This document shows, piece after piece, positions 1-8,484 of a DNA stretch of 64,000 nucleotides; the first letter of the stretch is position 1; the number at the start of each line of letters is the position of its first letter. This stretch comes from Alentia gelatinosa (Eukaryota > Annelida > Polychaeta > Phyllodocida > Polynoidae): assembly GCA_950022655.1 (NCBI GenBank), contig OX465589.1, forward strand, positions 32,465,970-32,529,969. The letters are read 5' to 3'. The position numbers were made by a program, and so were the translations under genes. The notes under the pieces are model-generated. The model had not been told where the DNA came from. It saw only the letters and a list, made by a program, of their open reading frames with translations, and made no database searches.

Positions 1-1451
1 AGATCTAACGATATTCGTGTTTGAATCTGGTTGTATCAAATGCTGCTCTGGTGGCCAGTGTAGGCCTACTTAATTGGTCGCTAGTTTATGCAGCGACCTT
101 GATATTGACTGCACTTGTTACTGATAGATTGGCCATCAACCCCTGTCTGTGCTGAGCTCCTCACTCTCAGTCGAATAGATTGATGGGCCTTACCTTACGC
201 AGAATTTAACTGACTGTCGTCCAAATTATCATAGCCCAAGACATCTGAGGATGATGCGTACCAAATGCGGAAATTCACTTCCCGTTGGAATATGGCCATG
301 AAACTTTAACACCAGTTAGGGACACATATAACCTACGATCACCTAAAATATGAAGAAAATCGGTCGCTTGGATCTAACGACATTCACGTTTGAATATGGT
401 TGTATCAAATGCTGCTGTGGTGGCCAGTGTACTGACGCTGGGTGACTATGATAAGAACTAACGTTTTAATTGACAGGTCCTGCCACCTGGTGTATTATGT
501 GAAACCAGGTTCCTCACTACATTCATAACGCCCTTAACATGCCCTCTTCCTGTCAGACTCAGTGGTCTAGAGGTAGTGTCAGCAAGGGAAACCTATGGTT
601 GAGAGTTCAATCCCCTTCCATGCAGAGCGTTTTTTTTTTCAAGAGTCATGGGTGAGACAGTTAGGCTGGGTGAGACAGACTCAGGCAGAGTGAGACAGAC
701 TCAGGCAGGGTGAGACAGACTCGGGAAGGGTGAGTTGAGACAGACTCAGGCAGGGTGAGACAGACTCTGGCAGGATGATGAGAGACAGACTCAGGCAGGG
801 TATAAAAGACACGGGCAGGGCGAGATAGGCTTGGGCAGGGTGATGAGAAACAGACTTGGACAATGTGAGACAGACATGGGCAGGATAATGTGAGACAAAC
901 TGGGGCAGGGTGAGACAGAGTCAGGCAGGGTGAGACAGACTCAGGAAGGGTGAGGTGAGACAGAGTCAGGCAGGGTGAGACAGACTTGGGCAGGGTGATG
1001 AGAGACAGACTCAGGCAGGGTATGACAGACTTGGGTAGAGCGACATAGACTTGAGCAGAGTGATGAGAGACAGACTGGGGCAGGGTGAGACAGACTCACA
1101 CAGGATGAGACAGACTCAGACAGGGTGAGACAGACTCGGGCAGGGTTAGGTAATACAGACTCAGGCAGGGTGAAACAGACTCGGTCAGGGTGAAGGGAGA
1201 CAGACAGAGGGAGGGTATAACAGACATGGGCAGTTTCAGGTTAGACAGACTAGGGTAGGTCGAGACAGACTGGGGCAGGGTAAGTTGAGACAGACTGGGA
1301 CAGGGTGAGAAAGACATGGGCAGGATAATGAGAGACAGACTGGGGCAGGGTTAGACAGAGTCAGGCAGGGTGAGACAGACTCGGGAAGGGTGAGACAATC
1401 TCGGGCAGGGTGATGAGAGACAGACTCAGGGAGGGTATGACAGACTCGAAC
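1..1451 (+). repeat. Unit 0 (partial, left edge)
   Basis: A1 tail 1-61, A2 62-430, linker 431-649 (tRNA-like 556-639), minisatellite 650-1451. A2 ends with the gctgtgg allele and has a private ggtcgcttg. The linker has a 10-T run. The minisatellite ends ctcgaacagg, an allele also found in units 3, 8 and 11. Confidence 0.95.
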
Positions 1452-1820
1452 AGGCCTACTTAATTGGTCGCTAGTTTATGCAGCGACCTTGATATTGACT
1501 GCACTTGTTACTGATAGATTGGCCATCAACCCCTGTCTGTGCTGAGCTCCTCACTTTCAGTCGGATAGATTGACGTGCCGTACCGTACGCAGAATTTAAC
1601 TCACTGTCGCCCAAATTATCATAGCCCAAGACATCTAAGGATGATACGTACCAAATGCGGATATTCACTTCCAGTTAGAATTCAGCCATGAGACTTTAAC
1701 ACCAGTTAGGGACACATATAACCTACGATCACCTAAAATATGAAGAAAATCGGCCAATTAGATCTAACGATATTCGTGTTTGAATCTGGTTGTATCAAAT
1801 GCTGCTCTGGTGGCCAGTGT
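1452..1820 (+). repeat. A1 subrepeat, reference copy (unit 1)
   Basis: This is a 369-bp subrepeat that starts aggcctacttaatt and ends gctctggtggccagtgt. It is followed directly by a second copy, A2, of the same length. A1 is recognised by cggatagattgacgtgccg, actcactgtcgccc, atctaaggatgatacg, a gaattcagccatgagac segment, and ggccaattagatctaac near its end. It has no recognised coding or RNA content. A short inverted repeat lies near its start. The minus-strand open frame across it is short, has no recognisable domain and is lost in copies with the 2-bp deletion, so it is not called a gene. One TTAGGG occurs per subrepeat but is not tandem. Confidence 0.95.
1466..1488 (+). other. Inverted repeat (7-bp stem, 9-nt loop) at the start of A1
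   Basis: GGTCGCT at 1466-1472 and AGCGACC at 1482-1488 are perfect reverse complements around the loop AGTTTATGC. The same hairpin occurs at the matching place in almost every A1 and A2 of the array. Unit 8 has GGTTGCT in its A1, which breaks one DNA pair but would still allow a G-U pair in RNA. No function is known. Its position 15 bp inside each subrepeat boundary is constant. Confidence 0.75.
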
Positions 1821-2189
1821 AGGCCTACTTAATTGGTCGCTAGTTTATGCAGCGACCTTGATATTGACTGCACTTGTTACTGATAGATTGGCCATCAACC
1901 CCTGTCTGTGCTGAGCTCCTCACTCTCAGTCGGATAGATTGACGTGCCGTACCGTACGCAGAATTTAACTGACTGTCGTCCAAATTATCATAGCCCAAGA
2001 CATCTGAGGATGATGCGTACCAAATGCGGAAATTCACTTCCCGTTGGAATATGGCCATGAAACTTTAACACCAGTTAGGGACACATATAACCTACGATCA
2101 CCTAAAATATGAAGAAAATCGGCCGCTTGGATCTAACGACATTCACGTTTGAATATGGTTGTATCAAATGCTGCTCTGGTGGCCAGTGT
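1821..2189 (+). repeat. A2 subrepeat, reference copy (unit 1, chimeric front half)
   Basis: This second 369-bp subrepeat abuts A1 with no spacer and ends at the same ggccagtgt, after which the unrelated linker begins. The usual A2 alleles are cgaatagattgatgggcc, actgactgtcgtcc, atctgaggatgatgcg, gttggaatatggccatgaaac and ggccgcttggatctaac. In this particular copy the first diagnostic stretch (about 1931-1954) carries A1 alleles, and the sequence from 1971 on carries A2 alleles. It therefore looks like a recombinant between the two subrepeats. A1 and A2 are clearly an old tandem duplication that has since diverged in its second half. Confidence 0.95.
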
Positions 2190-2243
2190 ACTGACGCTGG
2201 GTGACTATGATAAGAACTAACGTTTTAATTGACAGGTCCTGCC

Positions 2244-2269
2244 ACCTGGTGTATTATGTGAAACCAGGT
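2244..2269 (+). other. Linker inverted repeat (7-bp stem, 12-nt loop)
   Basis: ACCTGGT at 2244-2250 and ACCAGGT at 2263-2269 are perfect reverse complements. A competing 5-bp pairing, CAGGT with ACCTG, lies just upstream (2233-2248). In units 7, 12, 13 and 14 the left arm reads ACCTGCT, which breaks the stem, so the hairpin is not strictly required for the unit to persist. Confidence 0.65.
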
Positions 2270-2321
2270 TCCTCACTACATTCATAACGCCCTTAACATG
2301 CCCTCTTCCTGTCAGACTCAG

Positions 2322-2372
2322 TGGTCTAGAGGTAGTGTCAGCAAGGGAAACCTATGGTTGAGAGTTCAATCC
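2322..2372 (+). promoter_or_regulatory. Internal Pol III type 2 promoter (A box and B box)
   Basis: The A box is at 2322-2332 and the B box at 2364-2372, both matching the short consensus without mismatch. In other units the boxes sit at linker start +132 to +142 and +174 to +182. They look intact throughout, except units 15 and 22, where the first base of the B box is A instead of G (27160 and 39469). Activity is inferred from consensus only. Confidence 0.6.
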
Positions 2373-2390
2373 CCTTCCATGCAGAGCGGG

Positions 2391-2398
2391 TTTTTTTT
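2391..2398 (+). terminator. T-run, candidate Pol III terminator
   Basis: Eight consecutive T lie 18 bp after the B box and just before the minisatellite; four or more T on the non-template strand normally suffice for Pol III. Most units have GGG plus 8 T. Units 0, 3, 8 and 11 have 10 T, units 2 and 34 have 9, unit 26 has 7 and unit 4 has 5 followed by AT. Confidence 0.6.
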
Positions 2399-2408
2399 CA
2401 AGAGTCAT

Positions 2409-3210
2409 GGGTGAGACAGTTAGGCTGGGTGAGACAGACTCAGGCAGAGTGAGACAGACTCAGGCAGGGTGAGACAGACTCGGGAAGGGTGAGTTGAGAC
2501 AGACTCAGGCAGGGTGAGACAGACTCTGGCAGGATGATGAGAGACAGACTCAGGCAGGGTATAAAAGACACGGGCAGGGCGAGATAGGCTTGGGCAGGGT
2601 GATGAGAAACAGACTTGGACAATGTGAGACAGACATGGGCAGGATAATGTGAGACAAACTGGGGCAGGGTGAGACAGAGTCAGGCAGGGTGAGACAGACT
2701 CAGGAAGGGTGAGGTGAGACAGAGTCAGGCAGGGTGAGACAGACTTGGGCAGGGTGATGAGAGACAGACTCAGGCAGGGTATGACAGACTTGGGTAGAGC
2801 GACATAGACTTGAGCAGAGTGATGAGAGACAGACTGGGGCAGGGTGAGACAGACTCACACAGGATGAGACAGACTCAGACAGGGTGAGACAGACTCGGGC
2901 AGGGTTAGGTAATACAGACTCAGGCAGGGTGAAACAGACTCGGTCAGGGTGAAGGGAGACAGACAGAGGGAGGGTATAACAGACATGGGCAGTTTCAGGT
3001 TAGACAGACTAGGGTAGGTCGAGACAGACTGGGGCAGGGTAAGTTGAGACAGACTGGGACAGGGTGAGAAAGACATGGGCAGGATAATGAGAGACAGACT
3101 GGGGCAGGGTTAGACAGAGTCAGGCAGGGTGAGACAGACTCGGGAAGGGTGAGACAATCTCGGGCAGGGTGATGAGAGACAGACTCAGGGAGGGTATGAC
3201 AGACTCGGGC
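2409..3210 (+). repeat. G-rich minisatellite block, 37 variant units of 20 or 25 bp, reference copy
   Basis: The block divides completely into 37 units: 22 of 20 bp (type gggtgagacagactcaggca), 13 of 25 bp that carry five extra bases after gggtga (such as tgaga or gttga), an 18-bp first unit and a 19-bp last unit, giving 802 bp. After the first four units, the order 25-20-25-20-20 occurs three times in a row, a 110-bp super-period (about 2487-2816). The + strand is rich in G and A and poor in C and T. Individual unit variants are the same at the same position in every monomer, so the block is copied as a whole and does not scramble inside each monomer. Because 20+25=45 is divisible by three, the minus strand keeps open frames with a repeated PESVSPCLSLS motif; these are not genes. 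Confidence 0.95.
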
Positions 3211-4967
3211 AGGCCTACTTAATTGGTCGCTAGTTTATGCAGCGACCTTGATATTGACTGCACTTGTTACTGATAGATTGGCCATCAACCCCTGTCTGTG
3301 CTGAGCTCCTCACTCTCAGTCGGATAGATTGACGTGCCGTACCGTACGCAGAATTTAACTCAGTCGCCCAAATTATCATAGCCCAAGACATCTAAGGATG
3401 ATACGTACCAAATGCGGATATTCACTTCCAGTTAGAATTCAGCCATGAGACTTTAACACCAGTTAGGGACACATATAACCTACGATCACCTAAAATATGA
3501 AGAAAATCGGCCAATTAGATCTAACGATATTCGTGTTTGAATCTGGTTGTATCAAATGCTGCTCTGGTGGCCAGTGTAGGCCTACTTAATTGGTCGCTAG
3601 TTTATGCAGCGACCTTGATATTGACTGCACTTGTTACTGATAGATTGGCCATCAACCCCTGTCTGTGCTGAGCTCCTCACTCTCAGTCGAATAGATTGAT
3701 GGGCCTTACCTTACGCAGAATTTAACTGACTGTCGTCCAAATTATCATAGCCCAAGACATCTGAGGATGATGCGTACCAAATGCGGAAATTCACTTCCCG
3801 TTGGAATATGGCCATGAAACTTTAACACTAGTTAGGGACACATATAACCTACGATCACCTAAAATATGAAGAAAATCGGCCGCGTGGATCTAACGACATT
3901 CACGTTTGAATATGGTTGTATCAAATGCTGCTGTGGTGGCCAGTGTACTGACGCTGGGTGACTATGATAAGAACTAACGTTTTAATTGACAGGTCCTGCC
4001 ACCTGGTGTATTATGTGAAACCAGGTTCCTCACTACATTCATAACGCCCTTAACATGCCCTCTTCCTGTCAGACTCAGTGGTCTAGAGGTAGTGTCAGCA
4101 AGGGAAACCTATGGTTGAGAGTTCAATCCCCTTCCATGCAGAGCGGTTTTTTTTTCAAGAGTCATGGGTGAGACAGTTAGGCTGGGTGAGACAGACTCAG
4201 GCAGAGTGAGACAGACTCAGGCAGGGTGAGACAGACTCGGGAAGGGTGAGTTGAGACAGACTCAGGCAGGGTGAGACAGACTCTGGCAGGATGATGAGAG
4301 ACAGACTCAGGCAGGGTATAAAAGACACGGGCAGGGCGAGATAGGCTTGGGCAGGGTGATGAGAAACAGACTTGGACAATGTGAGACAGACATGGGCAGG
4401 ATAATGTGAGACAAACTGGGGCAGGGTGAGACAGAGTCAGGCAGGGTGAGACAGACTCAGGAAGGGTGAGGTGAGACAGAGTCAGGCAGGGTGAGACAGA
4501 CTTGGGCAGGGTGATGAGAGACAGACTCAGGCAGGGTATGACAGACTTGGGTAGAGCGACATAGACTTGAGCAGAGTGATGAGAGACAGACTGGGGCAGG
4601 GTGAGACAGACTCACACAGGATGAGACAGACTCAGACAGGGTGAGACAGACTCGGGCAGGGTTAGGTAATACAGACTCAGGCAGGGTGAAACAGACTCGG
4701 TCAGGGTGAAGGGAGACAGACAGAGGGAGGGTATAACAGACATGGGCAGTTTCAGGTTAGACAGACTAGGGTAGGTCGAGACAGACTGGGGCAGGGTAAG
4801 TTGAGACAGACTGGGACAGGGTGAGAAAGACATGGGCAGGATAATGAGAGACAGACTGGGGCAGGGTTAGACAGAGTCAGGAAGGGTGAGACAGACTCGG
4901 GAAGGGTGAGACAATCTCGGGCAGGGTGATGAGAGACAGACTCAGGGAGGGTATGACAGACTCGGGC
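3211..4967 (+). repeat. Unit 2 (1757 bp)
   Basis: A1 3211-3577 (367 bp, 2-bp deletion giving aactcagtcg), A2 3578-3946, linker 3947-4165 (tRNA-like 4072-4155, 9 T), minisatellite 4166-4967. A2 ends with gctgtgg and has a private ggccgcgtgg. Confidence 0.97.
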
Positions 4968-6726
4968 AGGCCTACTTAATTGGTCGCTAGTTTATGCAGC
5001 GACCTTGATATTGACTGCACTTGTTACTGATAGATTGGCCATCAACCCCTGTCTGTGCTGAGCTCCTCACTTTCAGTCGGATAGATTGACGTGCCGTACC
5101 GTACGCAGAATTTAACTCACTGTCGCCCAAATTATCATAGCCCAAGACATCTAAGGATGATACGTACCAAATGCGGAAATTCACTTCCAGTTAGAATTCA
5201 GCCATGAGACTTTAACACCAGTTAGGGACACATATAACCTACGATCACCTAAAATATGAAGAAAATCGGCCAATTAGATCTAACGATATTCGTGTTTGAA
5301 TCTGGTTGTATCAAATGCTGCTCTGGTGGCCAGTGTAGGCCTACTTAATTGGTCGCTAGTTTATGCAGCGACCTTGATATTGACTGCACTTGTTACTGAT
5401 AGATTGGCCATCAACCCCTGTCTGTGCTGAGCTCCTCACTCTCAGTCGAATAGATTGATGGGCCTTACCTTACGCAGAATTTAACTGACTGTCGTCCAAA
5501 TTATCATAGCCCAAGACATCTGAGGATGATGCGTACCAAATGCGGAAATTCACTTCCCGTTGGAATATGGCCATGAAACTTTAACACCAGTTAGGGACAC
5601 ATATAACCTACGATCACCTAAAATATGAAGAAATTCGGCCGCTTGGATCTAACGACATTCACGTTTGAATATGGTTGTATCAAATGCTGCTCTGGTGGCC
5701 AGTGTACTGACGCTGGGTGACTATGATAAGAACTAACGTTTTAATTGACAGGTCCTGCCACCTGGTGTATTATGTGAAACCAGGTTCCTCACTACATTCA
5801 TAACGCCCTTAACATGCCCTCTTCCTGTCAGACTCAGTGGTCTAGAGGTAGTGTCAGCAAGGGAAACCTATGGTTGAGAGTTCAATCCCCTTCCATGCAG
5901 AGCGTTTTTTTTTTCAAGAGTCATGGGTGAGACAGTTAGGCTGGGTGAGACAGACTCAGGCAGAGTGAGACAGACTCAGGCAGGGTGAGACAGACTCGGG
6001 AAGGGTGAGTTGAGACAGACTCAGGCAGGGTGAGACAGACTCTGGCAGGATGATGAGAGACAGACTCAGGCAGGGTATAAAAGACACGGGCAGGGCGAGA
6101 TAGGCTTGGGCAGGGTGATGAGAAACAGACTTGGACAATGTGAGACAGACATGGGCAGGATAATGTGAGACAAACTGGGGCAGGGTGAGACAGAGTCAGG
6201 CAGGGTGAGACAGACTCAGGAAGGGTGAGGTGAGACAGAGTCAGGCAGGGTGAGACAGACTTGGGCAGGGTGATGAGAGACAGACTCAGGCAGGGTATGA
6301 CAGACTTGGGTAGAGCGACATAGACTTGAGCAGAGTGATGAGAGACAGACTGGGGCAGGGTGAGACAGACTCACACAGGATGAGACAGACTCAGACAGGG
6401 TGAGACAGACTCGGGCAGGGTTAGGTAATACAGACTCAGGCAGGGTGAAACAGACTCGGTCAGGGTGAAGGGAGACAGACAGAGGGAGGGTATAACAGAC
6501 ATGGGCAGTTTCAGGTTAGACAGACTAGGGTAGGTCGAGACAGACTGGGGCAGGGTAAGTTGAGACAGACTGGGACAGGGTGAGAAAGACATGGGCAGGA
6601 TAATGAGAGACAGACTGGGGCAGGGTTAGACAGAGTCAGGCAGGGTGAGACAGACTCGGTAAGGGTGAGACAATCTCGGGCAGGGTGATGAGAGACAGAC
6701 TCAGGGAGGGTATGACAGACTCGAAC
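4968..6726 (+). repeat. Unit 3 (1759 bp)
   Basis: A1 4968-5336, A2 5337-5705, linker 5706-5924 (tRNA-like 5831-5914, 10 T), minisatellite 5925-6726. A1 has cactttcag and carries gcggaaattc, the A2 allele. A2 has gaaattcgg. The minisatellite ends ctcgaacagg. Confidence 0.97.
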
Positions 6727-8484
6727 AGGCCTACTTAATTGGTCGCTAGTTTATGCAGCGACCTTGATATTGACTGCACTTGTTACTGATAGATTGGCCA
6801 TCAACCCCTGTCTGTGCTGAGCTCCTCACTTTCAGTCGGATAGATTGACGTGCCGTACCGTACGCAGAATTTAACTCACTGTCGCCCAAATTATCATAGC
6901 CCAAGACATCTAAGGATGATACGTACCAAATGCGGATATTCACTTCCAGTTAGAATTCAGCCATGAGACTTTAACACCAGTTAGGGACACATATAACCTA
7001 CGATCACCTAAAATATGAAGAAAATCGGCCAATTAGATCTAACGATATTCGTGTTTGAATCTGGTTGTATCAAATGATGCTCTGGTGGCCAGTGTAGGCC
7101 TACTTAATTGGTCGCTAGTTTATGCAGCGACCTCGATATTGACTGCACTTGTTACTGATAGATTGGCCATCAACCCCTGTCTGTGCTGAGCTCCTCAATC
7201 TCAGTCGGATAGATTGACATGCCGTACCGTACGCAGAATTTAACTGACTGTCGTCCAAATTATCATAGCCCAAGACATCTGAGGATGATGCGTACCAAAT
7301 GCGGAAATTCACTTCCCGTTGGAATATGGCCATGAAACTTTAACACCAGTTAGGGACACATATAACCTACGATCACCTAAAATATGAAGAAATTCGGCCG
7401 CTTGGATCTAACGACATTCACGTTTGAATATGGTTGTATCAAATGCTGCTCTGGTGGCCAGTGTACTGACGCTGGGTGACTATGATAAGAACTAACGTTT
7501 TAATTGACAGGTCCTGCCACCTGGTGTATTATGTAAAACCAGGTTCCTCACTACATTCATAACGCCCTTAACATGCCCTCTTCCTGTCAGACTCAGTGGT
7601 CTAGAGGTAGTGTCAGCAAGGGAAACCTATGGTTGAGAGTTCAATCCCCTTCCATGCAGAGCGGGGTTTTTATCAAGAGTCATGGGTGAGACAGTTAGGC
7701 TGGGTGAGACAGACTCAGGCAGAGTGAGACAGACTCAGGCAGGGTGAGACAGACTCGGGAAGGGTGAGTTGAGACAGACTCAGGCAGGGTGAGACAGACT
7801 CTGGCAGGATGATGAGAGACAGACTCAGGCAGGGTATAAAAGACACGGGCAGGGCGAGATAGGCTTGGGCAGGGTGATGAGAAACAGACTTGGACAATGT
7901 GAGACAGACATGGGCAGGATAATGTGAGACAAACTGGGGCAGGGTGAGACAGAGTCAGGCAGGGTGAGACAGACTCAGGAAGGGTGAGGTGAGACAGAGT
8001 CAGGCAGGGTGAGACAGACTTGGGCAGGGTGATGAGAGACAGACTCAGGCAGGGTATGACAGACTTGGGTAGAGCGACATAGACTTGAGCAGAGTGATGA
8101 GAGACAGACTGGGGCAGGTGTGACAGACTCACACAGGATGAGACAGACTCAGACAGGGTGAGACAGACTCGGGCAGGGTTAGGTAATACAGACTCAGGCA
8201 GGGTGAAACAGACTCGGTCAGGGTGAAGGGAGACAGACAGAGGGAGGGTATAACAGACATGGGCAGTTTCAGGTTAGACAGACTAGGGTAGGTCGAGACA
8301 GACTGGGGCAGGGTAAGTTGAGACAGACTGGGACAGGGTGAGAAAGACATGGGCAGGATAATGAGAGACAGACTGGGGCAGGGTTAGACAGAGTCAGGCA
8401 GGGTGAGACAGACTCGGGAAGGGTGAGACAATCTCGGGCAGGGTGATGAGAGACAGACTCAGGGAGGGTATGACAGACTCGGGC
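6727..8484 (+). repeat. Unit 4 (1758 bp)
   Basis: A1 6727-7095, A2 7096-7464 (chimeric front half, private gacatgcc), linker 7465-7683 (tRNA-like 7590-7673), minisatellite 7684-8484 with a 1-bp deletion near 8119. The T run is only 5 long and followed by AT. The deletion joins minus-strand frames into a 145-codon open frame, which is not a gene. Confidence 0.97.

Larger units (their letters stand above)
2315..2398 (+). ncRNA. tRNA-like (SINE-head-like) segment, reference copy; one per unit
   Basis: TGGTCTAGAGG at 2322-2332 fits the A-box consensus TRGYNNARNNG at every position. GTTCAATCC at 2364-2372 fits the B-box consensus GWTCRANNC at every position. They are 31 nt apart, in the normal range for an internal Pol III type 2 promoter. 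GAGAG/CCCTT around TTCAATC gives a T arm with one mismatch. TCAGC/GTTGA gives a 5-bp anticodon-type stem (one G-T pair), but its loop is 14 nt rather than 7. The expected acceptor arms (GACTCAG and CCATGCA) do not pair, so this is not a working tRNA. The D-arm text resembles eukaryotic tRNA-Pro by memory only. A tRNA-derived SINE head captured in the satellite is the simplest reading; transcription is unproven. Confidence 0.65.
2190..2408 (+). repeat. Unit linker containing hairpin and tRNA-like promoter, reference copy
   Basis: This 219-bp segment occurs once per unit and joins the second A subrepeat to the minisatellite. It starts actgacgctgggtgac, holds a 7-bp inverted repeat, then a tRNA-like stretch with A and B boxes, and ends in a T run plus caagagtcat. 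Apart from the tRNA-like part I recognise nothing in it. The length is constant in all copies except unit 34, where the T run is one base shorter. Confidence 0.9.
1452..3210 (+). repeat. Unit 1 (1759 bp)
   Basis: A1 1452-1820, A2 1821-2189, linker 2190-2408, minisatellite 2409-3210. A1 has cactttcag. A2 is chimeric with an A1-type front half. It is the only chimeric A2 that keeps gaaaatcggccgc near its end instead of gaaattcggccgc. Confidence 0.97.

Noticed and set aside
1471..2058. 65- to 72-codon minus-strand open frames in A1 and A2
   Set aside because: They are short, without a domain, and destroyed in units with the 2-bp deletion and in ordinary A2 copies. They track subrepeat variants, with no sign of codon constraint.
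2025..2060. CENP-B box in A2 around cttcccgttggaatatgg
   Set aside because: The reverse strand has a CGGGA-like core, but the TTCG half and the spaced A of the consensus NTTCGNNNNANNCGGGN are missing.
2068..2080. Telomere-type TTAGGG
   Set aside because: There is only a single TTAGGG per A subrepeat, never in tandem.
2315..2384. Functional tRNA gene
   Set aside because: The acceptor halves do not pair and the anticodon-type loop is 14 nt, so it cannot be an ordinary tRNA even though the internal promoter boxes are intact.
2440..3076. Recurrent 60- and 73-codon minus-strand open frames in each minisatellite
   Set aside because: The 45-bp pairing of 20+25 units keeps the frame free of stops by arithmetic. 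The translations are low-complexity Ser/Pro/Leu repeats with no start context or known family.
2409..3210. CRISPR-like regular repeats
   Set aside because: The units are contiguous variants of one another with no unique spacers, and there are no cas-like genes; it is a minisatellite.
7695..8132. 145-codon minus-strand open frame, the longest in the window
   Set aside because: It is the reverse complement of the 20/25-bp minisatellite, with a repetitive PESVSPCLSLS pattern. It is open only because unit 4 has a 1-bp deletion near 8119 that joins two frames; other units do not have it.
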